From a virus, in IMG/VR virus record IMGVR_UViG_3300042542_000873, positions 1 to 34,678 of that record: a DNA stretch of 34,678 nucleotides; one strand, 5' to 3'. A model generated the notes under the pieces. The model did not search any database. It saw only the letters and a program-made list of their open reading frames with translations, and was not told the origin of the DNA. The translations under genes and the position numbers were made by a program. Of this stretch, positions 22,979-29,546 are shown piece by piece (within the stretch, counting starts at the first letter, position 1; each line of letters opens with the position of its first letter).

Positions 22979-23329
22979 ATGATACAAGAACACAAAGACT
23001 TTTTAATTGAAAACATTAACAATTGGCATACTGCACAGAATGGCTATGTAAGAAACTTAGATTTGCCATTGCTTAAAATGTATGAGCATATATACAGAAA
23101 ACACTTAGATGCTAATTTTGTACTTACCCATTGGTGTGGTGGTTGTAAGATGGAAATGATTACAAGGTTGTATAAGTACTATGAAAGTTTACCAATAGAA
23201 AACTTACCTGTAGAAAAGAAAGAAATTCTAATTGAATTAACTAATGATAATTTTGAAGAAGATTCAGTAATAACTTTTATAACAGAAGAACCTAAAAAAA
23301 AAGGTCGTAAACCAAAAAAGAATGGCTAA
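22979..23329 (+). CDS. Hypothetical protein with Cys-pair and basic tail
   Basis: This 116-residue protein has a helical body with LTHWCGGCKMEMITRLYKYYE (a Cys-x2-Cys near residues 53-56), then an acidic linker and a strongly basic end (KKKGRKPKKNG) like an AT-hook. DNA binding by the tail is plausible. It overlaps the acyltransferase start by 8 bases. No family name can be given. Confidence 0.6.
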   Translation: MIQEHKDFLIENINNWHTAQNGYVRNLDLPLLKMYEHIYRKHLDANFVLTHWCGGCKMEMITRLYKYYESLPIENLPVEKKEILIELTNDNFEEDSVITFITEEPKKKGRKPKKNG

Positions 23330-23825
23330 CTATATACATCCAACTGCTATCATTTATGATGGTGTAACATTAGGTGATAACAATTATATTGGTGCTTATT
23401 GCATTATAGGTGCACCTGCTGAACATAAAAAGTATTGGGGTAAAGAAACAGGCAAAGTAATTATAGGTAATAACAATATCATTACAGGTTTAGTTACAAT
23501 TGATGCAGGTACAGAAGATATTACTTATATCCAAGATAATTGCTTTATTATGAAACATGCACATATAGGGCATGATTGTACAATTTTTGATAATGTTACT
23601 ATCAGTTGTGGTGCTAAGATTGGTGGTCATTGTATCATTGAACCATATTCAAACATAGGATTAAATGCAGTACTACATCAATATGCACATGTGCATGAAG
23701 GTTGTATGATAGGTGCAAGTGCATTCTTTAAAGGTGAATCAGAACCATTTACAAAATATGCAGGTGTACCTGCAAGAAAATTAGGTAGCAATGAATATAG
23801 CCGTAATTTTATTGACCCTAAATAG
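23322..23825 (+). CDS. LpxA-like left-handed beta-helix acyltransferase
   Basis: This 167-residue protein is built of hexapeptide repeats (IHPTAIIYDGVTLGDNNYIGAYCIIG onwards), the left-handed beta-helix fold. It matches LpxA closely: NIITGLVTIDAGT corresponds to NIIREFVTINRGT, MKHAHIGHDC holds the probable catalytic His (about 79-86), and VLHQYAHVHEGCMIGASAFF matches the HQF...IG region. LpxA adds the first acyl chain to UDP-GlcNAc in lipid A synthesis. It is shorter than LpxA (about 260), lacking the C-terminal helices, so it may transfer another acyl or acetyl group to a sugar. Two glycosyltransferases follow. Confidence 0.75.
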   Translation: MANYIHPTAIIYDGVTLGDNNYIGAYCIIGAPAEHKKYWGKETGKVIIGNNNIITGLVTIDAGTEDITYIQDNCFIMKHAHIGHDCTIFDNVTISCGAKIGGHCIIEPYSNIGLNAVLHQYAHVHEGCMIGASAFFKGESEPFTKYAGVPARKLGSNEYSRNFIDPK

Positions 23826-24501
23826 AAGTGACTATTCTATTCAAGTGATTAACCAAAACTTTAAAAATAGTGGTTACAATGCTGACTGCTTTTTAATTGA
23901 TAATGGTAGTACTGATAAAGAATTTTTAAATGTAGCTAATGCATATAAATGGCATTTTGCTACATGGTCACAATCAAAAAGGGGAATAGCTGCAGGTGTG
24001 AATTTTGGGCTAACACTTACTAAAGATTATGATGCAGTTGTAATTATGGCAAATGATATTTTAATGCCTGAAAATTGGCTATTGTCAATGGTCAATCATT
24101 CAATCAATATACCAAGTACAGGAATCATTGGCATACATTGTGTAGAAGAATTACCCCCATTAGTTGATGGCATCCATAAGACACATACACCATTTGGTAA
24201 CAATCTTATTACAAGAAGTTTAATAGATACTATAGGTGGGTACAATACAGAATATGACCCATATGGAATGCAAGACAGGGATTATGCAGAAAGGGCTACA
24301 TTGGCAGGGTACACTAATTACTATCTGCCAAATATGAAAAGTGTACATATAGGGCATGATGTTGGTGAAAATTCTGAATATAGGATAATGAAAGATAATA
24401 GTTTAAACATAGCACAATTGGTATGGGAAAGATACCAACCAATATATCACCAACAAAAGAATCTGTTTATACCTTATGCGAATATTAGCAATAACAAGTA
24501 A
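23791..24501 (+). CDS. GT2-family glycosyltransferase
   Basis: This 236-residue protein is a GT-A type enzyme: the start MNIAVILLTLNRSDYS, then FLIDNGSTDKEF (about 35-46, sugar-nucleotide binding), VIMANDILMPENW (a D-x-D-like position), and YGMQDRDYAERATLAGY (about 158-174, the acceptor/base region). It would move a sugar from an activated donor. Its first 35 bases overlap the acyltransferase end in a different frame. The context suggests modification of host surface glycan or virion protein. Confidence 0.8.
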   Translation: MNIAVILLTLNRSDYSIQVINQNFKNSGYNADCFLIDNGSTDKEFLNVANAYKWHFATWSQSKRGIAAGVNFGLTLTKDYDAVVIMANDILMPENWLLSMVNHSINIPSTGIIGIHCVEELPPLVDGIHKTHTPFGNNLITRSLIDTIGGYNTEYDPYGMQDRDYAERATLAGYTNYYLPNMKSVHIGHDVGENSEYRIMKDNSLNIAQLVWERYQPIYHQQKNLFIPYANISNNK

Positions 24502-25471
24502 ATTTAGTGGGGTTGGCTATCATAGGATTATGATGCCTTTAGTTAATATGCAGAAAGATTATTGCATGATAACAGATACTTTGAGTGAAGAAATAATAGA
24601 TAACAAGTATGACATCTTAGTGATGAATAGAATGCTGACAGGTGTAACCCCTGAAGAATTACAAGCATGGCAAAAGAAATATGGCTTTAAGATTGTAGTT
24701 GACAATGATGACTATTGGGAATTACCCCCATCACACCCATTAGCATATGCCTACCAAATTAATCAAGTACCTGCACAGATTAAATCATTTATACAAATTG
24801 CTGACCTATGCACCTGTACACATGAAAGGTTGGCTGAAGAAATATCTGCATTGAATAAGGTAGTGGAAATACTACCTAATGCATTACCATATGGTGAAGA
24901 ACAATTTATGGATAATAAGATTGAAAGTGATTTAGTTAGATTGTTTTGGTCAGGTTCAGGTACACATGAAAAGGATATTGACATTCTTAGGAATCCAATG
25001 AAGAAAATTAATTTCCCTGTTAAGACAATTGTAGCAGGTTACAATGATGGTGAAAAATTAATATGGGGTCGCATTATTGATTCATTTACTAAAGGGCTTA
25101 AACTGAATCCTACCATCTATAACTACAATGAAGTGACAAAGTACATGGCAGCATATACTGATTCAGACATTAGTGTTATACCATTGGTTGACAATAAGTT
25201 TAATGCCATGAAGTCAAACCTAAAGATATTAGAAACTGCTACCAAGAAGAACCCTGCCATTGTATCACATGTCAATCCATACCTTAATATGCCTGTTCAG
25301 TATGTAAAGAAGCAAACAGATTGGTATAAACATATGCATCAATTAGTTCATGATAAAGAATTAAGGATAGGACTTGGACAGGAATTATATGACTATTGCC
25401 ATAAGCATTATAACTTTCACCAAATAAATAAGCAAAGGTTTGCTATTTATAATAAACTAATAGGCAAATAA
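24476..25471 (+). CDS. GT4/GT1-like glycosyltransferase (GT-B)
   Basis: This 331-residue protein has the two Rossmann-like halves of GT-B enzymes: N-terminal MRILAITSKFSGVGYHRIMMPL, VDNDDYWELPPSHPLAYAY, and a second half with LVRLFWSGSGTHEKDIDIL, VAGYNDGEKL and the donor-site-like VIPLVDNKFNAMKSNLKILETATKKNPAIVSHV. It resembles phage- and capsule-associated glycosyltransferases. It overlaps the GT2 gene by 26 bases and the next gene by one, so all three cassette genes should be co-translated. Confidence 0.75.
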   Translation: MRILAITSKFSGVGYHRIMMPLVNMQKDYCMITDTLSEEIIDNKYDILVMNRMLTGVTPEELQAWQKKYGFKIVVDNDDYWELPPSHPLAYAYQINQVPAQIKSFIQIADLCTCTHERLAEEISALNKVVEILPNALPYGEEQFMDNKIESDLVRLFWSGSGTHEKDIDILRNPMKKINFPVKTIVAGYNDGEKLIWGRIIDSFTKGLKLNPTIYNYNEVTKYMAAYTDSDISVIPLVDNKFNAMKSNLKILETATKKNPAIVSHVNPYLNMPVQYVKKQTDWYKHMHQLVHDKELRIGLGQELYDYCHKHYNFHQINKQRFAIYNKLIGK

Positions 25472-25665
25472 TGGAATTCTGCATACAATTTTATAACTTT
25501 AGAATCAGCTTATTTGTGCTGCCTGACTTCTTATTGATAGGCATAGGCTTAGGATATACCATTGATGAAAACAAGAACATTCACAAAAGTTTAAATATAG
25601 GTGCAGCATTCATTTGTTTAGCATTTACCATAATAGATGAAGAACCATACAAAAATTTATATTAA
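25471..25665 (+). CDS. Small membrane protein
   Basis: This 64-residue protein has two hydrophobic stretches (about 11-29, LFVLPDFLLIGIGLGYTI, and 41-55, LNIGAAFICLAFTII) and short polar ends. It starts at an ATG overlapping the glycosyltransferase stop. It may help the cassette at the membrane or be unrelated. No family was recognised. Confidence 0.55.
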   Translation: MEFCIQFYNFRISLFVLPDFLLIGIGLGYTIDENKNIHKSLNIGAAFICLAFTIIDEEPYKNLY

Positions 25666-25894
25666 ACATTTTGGGTATGGCTTAGAAGATTTTATACCTT
25701 GTGAAGTATGTGGGCAAAGGGCAGTTGATATACACCACATTGACTGCAGGGGTATGGGGGGAAATAAGAAGGTTGACACAATAGAAAACCTGATGGCACT
25801 ATGTAGGTACTGCCATGTGGTAATGGGGGATACTAAGACACATATGGAATATTTAAAACATAAACATAATATAGCATTAAATGGCAAAGGTTAA
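25637..25894 (+). CDS. HNH endonuclease
   Basis: This 85-residue protein has a full HNH motif: CEVCGQ (22-27, zinc Cys pair), DIHHIDCRG (about 31-39), NLMALCRYCHVVM (about 51-63, with the second CxxC and last His). HNH enzymes placed next to terminase genes often assist DNA packaging, as in HK97. Here it is followed by one small ORF and then the terminase subunits, so a packaging role is likely. A mobile homing enzyme is possible but less likely given the operon position. Confidence 0.8.
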   Translation: MKNHTKIYIKHFGYGLEDFIPCEVCGQRAVDIHHIDCRGMGGNKKVDTIENLMALCRYCHVVMGDTKTHMEYLKHKHNIALNGKG

Positions 25895-26003
25895 ATCAGA
25901 TAGCAGAAAGGTAAATTTTGGCAAAAGAAAAGAAGGACATGCTAAGAAATCATTTAATAAACATTCACCAAGACCCAAAAAGTACAGGGGTCAGGGCAGA
26001 TAA
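25881..26003 (+). CDS. Small highly basic protein
   Basis: A 40-residue frame starts at an ATG overlapping the HNH end and stops at 26001-26003. It is dominated by Lys and Arg (SRKVNFGKRKEGHAKKSFNK) and ends RPKKYRGQGR. It would bind nucleic acid strongly. It lies between HNH and the small terminase, so a packaging or DNA-condensing role is possible. No named family. Confidence 0.55.
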   Translation: MAKVKSDSRKVNFGKRKEGHAKKSFNKHSPRPKKYRGQGR

Positions 26004-26018
26004 AACAAAGGCAAAACA

Positions 26019-26399
26019 ATGGGCGAACTTATAAAACAGAAACATGGTGGTGCACTTAGACCATTAAAGAAAGGGCAGACTGCTAATCCAAATGGCAGAC
26101 CAAGAAAGTATATCTGCTTACTTAAAGAACAGGGGTACAAACTATCTGAAATCAATGATACAATACAGGCAATGATGTCTATGGATGAAAAGGAATTAAG
26201 GGCAGTATTAGCTAATGATGATGCAACCATTATGGAAAAGACTATTGCAAAGGCAATGATGAAGTCATACAAGAATGGTAGCCTATATTCAATGGACACA
26301 TTATTGACAAGGGTTTTTGGTAAGCCTAAAGAACAAATGGACATGAAAACAGATAGTACTATTGAAGTTATATTTGTTGATGGTAAAACCATTTTATAA
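26019..26399 (+). CDS. Terminase small subunit-like protein
   Basis: This 126-residue protein starts with a GALRPLKKGQTANPNGRPRKY motif region (about 10-30), typical of DUF5681-type phage proteins found before large terminases. A helical DNA-binding-like part and LLTRVFGKPKEQMDMKTD follow. It should recognise the packaging site and feed DNA to the large subunit. Its stop overlaps the large terminase start by one base. Confidence 0.75.
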   Translation: MGELIKQKHGGALRPLKKGQTANPNGRPRKYICLLKEQGYKLSEINDTIQAMMSMDEKELRAVLANDDATIMEKTIAKAMMKSYKNGSLYSMDTLLTRVFGKPKEQMDMKTDSTIEVIFVDGKTIL

Positions 26400-27550
26400 T
26401 GCAGATATTCCTGCCAACACCACATGCTAATCAGCAGAAAATACTTGAATCTGATAAAAGGTTTAGGGTCATTATGTGTGGTCGCAGATTTGGTAAGTCA
26501 GAACTTTCACAGATATTAGGGGTATCATATGCAGTCAAAGGTCTGCAGGTTGCATACATTACACCTACCTATGGGTTGGCTAAGGTATTCTTTGGTAGGC
26601 TAACTGAATCATTACCATTCCCTAAAAACAAGTCTGACCTAAAGATTGACTTCAGCAATGGTGGGCAAATAGAATTCTTTACAGGTGAAAGGTTGGATAA
26701 CCTAAGGGGTCGCAAATTCCATTTAGTAATCATAGATGAAGCATCATTTATCCCTGACCTTGAAAATGGTTGGAATAATAGCATTAGACCTACCCTGACA
26801 GACTACAAGGGTAAGGCAGTATTTCTTTCTACACCTAAGGGTAAGAACTTTTTCTATAGCCTGTTCATGAAGGCAGGTGAAAATGATTGGGCATCCTTTA
26901 AATTCACATCATATGATAACCCACATATAGACCCTAAAGAAATAGATGATGCAAGAATGCAACTACCTGAAGTAGTATTTGAACAGGAATACATGGCTAA
27001 CCCTGCAGAAAATAGTGCTAACCCATTTGGCAGCAAGTTCATCAGGGCATGTATCAAACCAATTAGCAACCAACAAATAGTCGCATTTGGGATTGACCTT
27101 GCTAAGTCTGTTGACCATACTGCAATCATAGGGCTTGATAATAGTGGCAATGTAGCCTATTTTGATAGGTTTCAGATGGATTGGCATAATACTAAGGAAA
27201 ACATTAAGAGGCTGCCAAGAAGCCCTATATTGATTGATAGCACAGGTGTGGGTGACCCCATCACAGAAGATTTAAAAAGAGAGGGCATAATGATTGAAGG
27301 GCTGAAGTTCACAAGTCAATCTAAGCAGCAGCTTATGGAAGGTTTAGCAACTGCCATTCAGCAGAACAGAATAGGATTCCCTGATGGTGTTATAGTCAAA
27401 GAATTAGAAATATTTGAATATATTTTTTCAAGTCATGGGGTAAGGTATTCTGCACCTTCAGGATTCCATGATGATTGTGTTATGGCATTGGCTTTAGCAT
27501 GGTCTAATTACAATCTTAGAAGGGGGTCAGGCAGGTATTCATTCGTTTAA
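26399..27550 (+). CDS. terL: Terminase large subunit
   Basis: This 383-residue protein has the packaging ATPase and nuclease parts. Walker A is CGRRFGKSE (about 27-35), Walker B with the catalytic Glu is LVIIDEASF (about 109-117), and the coupling segment FLSTPKGKNFFY follows. The nuclease domain has FGIDLAKSVDHTA (about 230-242), ILIDSTGVGD, and HDDCVMALALA (about 356-366). It cuts concatemers and pumps DNA into the prohead. The length is slightly below the usual 400-500 but all motifs are present. Confidence 0.9.
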   Translation: MQIFLPTPHANQQKILESDKRFRVIMCGRRFGKSELSQILGVSYAVKGLQVAYITPTYGLAKVFFGRLTESLPFPKNKSDLKIDFSNGGQIEFFTGERLDNLRGRKFHLVIIDEASFIPDLENGWNNSIRPTLTDYKGKAVFLSTPKGKNFFYSLFMKAGENDWASFKFTSYDNPHIDPKEIDDARMQLPEVVFEQEYMANPAENSANPFGSKFIRACIKPISNQQIVAFGIDLAKSVDHTAIIGLDNSGNVAYFDRFQMDWHNTKENIKRLPRSPILIDSTGVGDPITEDLKREGIMIEGLKFTSQSKQQLMEGLATAIQQNRIGFPDGVIVKELEIFEYIFSSHGVRYSAPSGFHDDCVMALALAWSNYNLRRGSGRYSFV

Positions 27551-27561
27551 TCAATCAATAG

Positions 27562-27583
27562 AAGTTGCTTTATAGTGCAACTT
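27562..27583 (+). terminator. Hairpin after large terminase
   Basis: AAGTTGC (27562-27568) pairs perfectly with GCAACTT (27577-27583) around an 8-nt loop. No T run follows directly. It lies 12 bases after the terminase stop and probably ends or slows that transcript before the second early control region. The rest of 27584-27626 shows only a loose ATGATT direct repeat. Confidence 0.5.
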
Positions 27584-27626
27584 TGAGCTGCAAATGATTC
27601 ATAATCGGCTCATTTATGATTGATAA

Positions 27627-27656
27627 TACCATTCATCAGTTTTATTTGCCGTTCAT
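27627..27656 (+). repeat. 30-bp direct repeat, copy 2
   Basis: Identical over 30 bases to 17667-17696. Copy 2 ends 29 bases before the TTTG of its promoter, so the spacing differs from copy 1 (8 bases). Being in non-coding DNA before two otherwise similar promoters makes a shared operator likely. Confidence 0.85.
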
Positions 27657-27685
27657 CACAAAGTTTAAAAATAGTTGGCTTAATG

Positions 27686-27718
27686 TTTGGAATGTGTATA
27701 TATCCTGTTATATATTTG
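27686..27718 (+). promoter_or_regulatory. Early promoter 2 (Bacteroidota type)
   Basis: TTTG at 27686-27689, a 21-bp spacer, and TATATTTG at 27711-27718 match the Bacteroidota consensus. The segment GTGTATATATCCTG just before is shared in part with promoter 1. It is followed by AAACAAACAAACAAACC and the ATG at 27739. Confidence 0.75.
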
Positions 27719-27738
27719 TGTAAACAAACAAACAAACC

Positions 27739-27954
27739 ATGCAAACTTTAACAACAAACAATCAAGAACAATTATTAAAAAAAGGTGATTATGCAACTTT
27801 TAAAACTATGTATGGTGACATAGTTAAAAGAAAAGTGCAATCTGTTTACAAGCGAATCAATGGAACTTATAGTTATAATACAAGTGGCAATAATGGTGGG
27901 CAGGGATGTAATGGTTATGCATTTATGAATGAAGATATTATTAAAATTAACTAA
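27739..27954 (+). CDS. Hypothetical early protein
   Basis: This 71-residue protein has a beta-type pattern (KGDYATFKTMYGDIVKRKVQSVYKRI), a Gly/Asn-rich loop (NTSGNNGGQGCNGYAF), and a final acidic strand. It is the first gene behind early promoter 2. It shows no clear similarity to the first gene of the twin module (17803). No family was recognised. Confidence 0.65.
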   Translation: MQTLTTNNQEQLLKKGDYATFKTMYGDIVKRKVQSVYKRINGTYSYNTSGNNGGQGCNGYAFMNEDIIKIN

Positions 27955-27988
27955 CCCCAAAAGTCAGGGGTGCGACTGACCAACGCAC
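27954..27988 (+). promoter_or_regulatory. Double hairpin in leader of 28006 gene
   Basis: ACCCC (27954-27958) can pair with GGGGT (27967-27971), and GTGCG (27970-27974) with CGCAC (27984-27988). The two stems share bases 27970-27971, so they either stack in trimmed form or exclude each other. The ATG at 28006 follows 17 bases later after TACAACTATGA, as in the 18067 leader. Translational or transcript-stability control is possible. Confidence 0.45.
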
Positions 27989-28005
27989 ATTTTAAAAATA
28001 CAACT

Positions 28006-28134
28006 ATGAACAGATTAAAAACAATACAGGAAAAAAGAAATGAGCAATACAAAGCAGAAAGCCTATCAGGTAAATGGTTTTGGTACATCATGGGTGCTGC
28101 TTTATTATTAACTGCCTTAATTGAAAACATATGA
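28006..28134 (+). CDS. Small membrane protein
   Basis: A 42-residue frame with a basic N-terminal half (NRLKTIQEKRNEQYKAE) and a hydrophobic C-terminal helix (about 24-40, WFWYIMGAALLLTALI). It is probably tail-anchored in the inner membrane. The stop overlaps the next ATG (ATGA). No family was recognised. Confidence 0.55.
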   Translation: MNRLKTIQEKRNEQYKAESLSGKWFWYIMGAALLLTALIENI

Positions 28135-28295
28135 CACAATATGAACTAAAGCAAAGCCTATTAGATAAGTTGGAAATAGAAGGTCTTATTGAAAGGATTC
28201 AAAAACTTGAAAAAGCATTGGCTTTAAAAGAATTAGAAGTTAAAACATTAACAAGGGAATTAATATCATTTCAGCATGAATACTATAAAGACTAA
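28131..28295 (+). CDS. Small coiled-coil protein
   Basis: A 54-residue, almost entirely helical frame with heptad-like Leu/Ile spacing (LLDKLEIEGLIERIQKLEKA, then LKELEVKTLTRELI). It likely dimerises. It overlaps the previous gene in the ATGA style, supporting real translation. Function unknown. Confidence 0.5.
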   Translation: MTQYELKQSLLDKLEIEGLIERIQKLEKALALKELEVKTLTRELISFQHEYYKD

Positions 28296-28296
28296 T

Positions 28297-28425
28297 ATGA
28301 AAGCAAAATTTAAACTAACCTGTGCAGCAGGTGCATATGAATCTGATACCTTTTGGGGTATCTTCATTGAAGTATTAAAACATAGGTTTTGGCATCTAAT
28401 GACAGATGGTAAATGGATTGATTAA
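28297..28425 (+). CDS. Hypothetical micro-protein
   Basis: A 42-residue frame starting just after the previous stop (TAATATG). It begins MKAKFKLTCAAGAYESD, contains the aromatic FWGIFIEVLKHRFWHLM, and ends DGKWID. No family was recognised; coding is supported by tight spacing. Confidence 0.4.
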   Translation: MKAKFKLTCAAGAYESDTFWGIFIEVLKHRFWHLMTDGKWID

Positions 28426-28435
28426 AAAACACATT

Positions 28436-28561
28436 ATGGATAAATTAGAAATGTATATCATGGCTTTAAAAAGCCAAATGGATAAGATTGAAGATAAAAG
28501 CAGTATTGTCTATAGGACATTAGATGCATGTTTAGAATTAGCTAAAGCCATAAATGCATAA
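28436..28561 (+). CDS. Hypothetical helical micro-protein
   Basis: A 41-residue frame, helical throughout (MDKLEMYIMALKSQMDKIED, then TLDACLELAKAIN). It sits 10 bases after the preceding stop and 2 bases before the next ATG. Function unknown. It may be a small host-directed factor. Confidence 0.4.
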   Translation: MDKLEMYIMALKSQMDKIEDKSSIVYRTLDACLELAKAINA

Positions 28562-28563
28562 AA

Positions 28564-28704
28564 ATGATTATAATAATTGGATTAATTGTCTTAATTTTGA
28601 TTTGGTTATGGTTAGCATATGAAATGCTATATGCACCAATGCTTGATGATGATGATAAAATTATAGACTTAGACCCTGACAATGAACATGATAATCTATT
28701 TTAA
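28564..28704 (+). CDS. Small single-helix membrane protein
   Basis: A 46-residue frame with a very hydrophobic N-terminus (residues 2-18, IIIIGLIVLILIWLWLA), then an acidic tail (MLDDDDKIIDLDPDNEHDN). This is an N-anchored membrane peptide with a strongly negative soluble end. It ends 2 bases before the tail chaperone gene. Function unknown. Confidence 0.5.
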   Translation: MIIIIGLIVLILIWLWLAYEMLYAPMLDDDDKIIDLDPDNEHDNLF

Positions 28705-28706
28705 CT

Positions 28707-29330
28707 ATGTGGCATAAAATTTCAGTTTGGCAATATCAGCAGATGTATCCCATCATTACTAACCCATCTAAAGATTGGACAGAATTTGATATTGAATGTA
28801 AGTTAGTAGGCATAGTAAATAACATGACTGAAAAGCAGGTTAGTGAATTGTCTAAGAAAGAACTTAATAAGCTAAGGGCTGAAGTGCTATTTCTTAAAGA
28901 TGATTATGAAGGTCAGCCTATAAAAAGAATATATACCAATGGCAAAGTATATAAGTTCATTGATGATGCTAAGCATATTAATGCAGCAAGGTATATTGAA
29001 AGTAAGTTTTTTTGTAAGGACATTATACCTAACCTTCACAAGGTAGCAGCTTCAATAGTCATACCACAAAAAAGGATATGGTTTAAATGGGTTGACTTAA
29101 AATATGATTCAGACATGCACCAAGAATATGCCAATGATATTCTGTATGCCAATTTTAAAGAAGTCTATTATTCGGTGGTTTTTTTTTATCAAGTATTTCA
29201 AGATTGGATGCCAATTACACAGGATTATTTGATAGCCAACCTGAAGCAGAAGGGGATGCAGGATATGAGGGCAGAAAAGGTGGCAGCAATTTTATGGAAT
29301 ATTTTGGATGGCAGTATTGTGCCAAAATAG
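28707..29330 (+). CDS. Tail assembly chaperone-like protein (G-type)
   Basis: This 207-residue helical protein begins MWHKISVWQYQQMYPIITNPSKDWTEFDIE, and contains TEKQVSELSKKELNKLRAEVLFL and AARYIESKFF. It precedes the neck and tail genes and the tape measure, where G/GT chaperones usually lie. A second frame (-1) overlaps its end and continues to 29458, and a run of nine Ts crosses the overlap, so a G/GT frameshift product is possible. It would coat the tape measure during tail assembly. The family call depends on context. Confidence 0.5.
   Translation: MWHKISVWQYQQMYPIITNPSKDWTEFDIECKLVGIVNNMTEKQVSELSKKELNKLRAEVLFLKDDYEGQPIKRIYTNGKVYKFIDDAKHINAARYIESKFFCKDIIPNLHKVAASIVIPQKRIWFKWVDLKYDSDMHQEYANDILYANFKEVYYSVVFFYQVFQDWMPITQDYLIANLKQKGMQDMRAEKVAAILWNILDGSIVPK
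29180..29186 (+). other. Possible -1 frameshift site (T-run)
   Basis: Nine Ts occupy 29179-29187. In the frame of the 28707 gene, 29180-29186 reads T TTT TTT, a slippery heptamer, and the -1 frame is open from there to 29458. A 250-residue fusion would result. A second weak slip point is CCA AAA TAG at the gene's own stop (29322-29330), which would join 207 residues to the T-like part. Which, if either, is used cannot be told from sequence. Confidence 0.35.
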
Positions 29331-29458
29331 TTTCTGACCATGAGCACATACCATTGCAAGATGCATATGAACTTAAAGTGGTACATTTTTTAAATACATT
29401 GTCTTACCTTAAAGCTAAATCAGATTATGATTCAGAACAGGTTAAGAAAATAAGATAG
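29294..29458 (+). CDS. T-like extension or small separate gene
   Basis: The frame overlaps the chaperone gene by 37 bases from the ATG at 29294 and ends at 29458, encoding 54 residues. The sequence YFGWQYCAKIVSDHEHIPLQDAYELKVVHFLNTLSYLKAK is helical and protein-like. It may be the T part of a G/GT chaperone made by -1 frameshift, or a short gene read by reinitiation. The frame remains open upstream to the T-run at 29180, but its translation there looks like a shadow of the main gene. Confidence 0.5.
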   Translation: MEYFGWQYCAKIVSDHEHIPLQDAYELKVVHFLNTLSYLKAKSDYDSEQVKKIR

Positions 29459-29486
29459 TTTGTTGGTTAATAAATAGAGCAATCGT

Positions 29487-29512
29487 ACCCCTGCCATTTC
29501 TATGGTGGGGGT
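29487..29512 (+). terminator. Terminator before late tail operon
   Basis: ACCCCTGCCAT (29487-29497) pairs with ATGGTGGGGGT (29502-29512) in an 11-bp stem with two G-U pairs and a 4-nt loop. A T-rich stretch (TTATTTTAT) follows after a few bases. It separates the chaperone unit from candidate promoter C, whose upstream element begins at its last base. Confidence 0.6.
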
Positions 29513-29542
29513 TAGTTATTTTATAACCTTTGCCCTATTTAT
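29512..29542 (+). promoter_or_regulatory. Candidate late-type promoter C
   Basis: TTAGTTA at 29512-29518 and CCTATTTAT at 29534-29542 are 15 bases apart, matching the pair at 831-860 (14 apart). The ATG at 29547 follows 4 nt later. The match of both elements and spacing, in a place directly after a terminator, makes this the best-supported member of the class. Confidence 0.45.
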
Positions 29543-29546
29543 ATAC

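Noticed and set aside
25637-25894. HNH gene as a homing mobile element
   Set aside because: It overlaps its neighbours in a packaging operon and does not interrupt a gene, so a packaging role is more likely.
29502-29546. Upstream ATG for the neck-like protein
   Set aside because: It lies in the terminator stem 29487-29512 and before the CCTATTTAT motif. The ATG at 29547 fits both.
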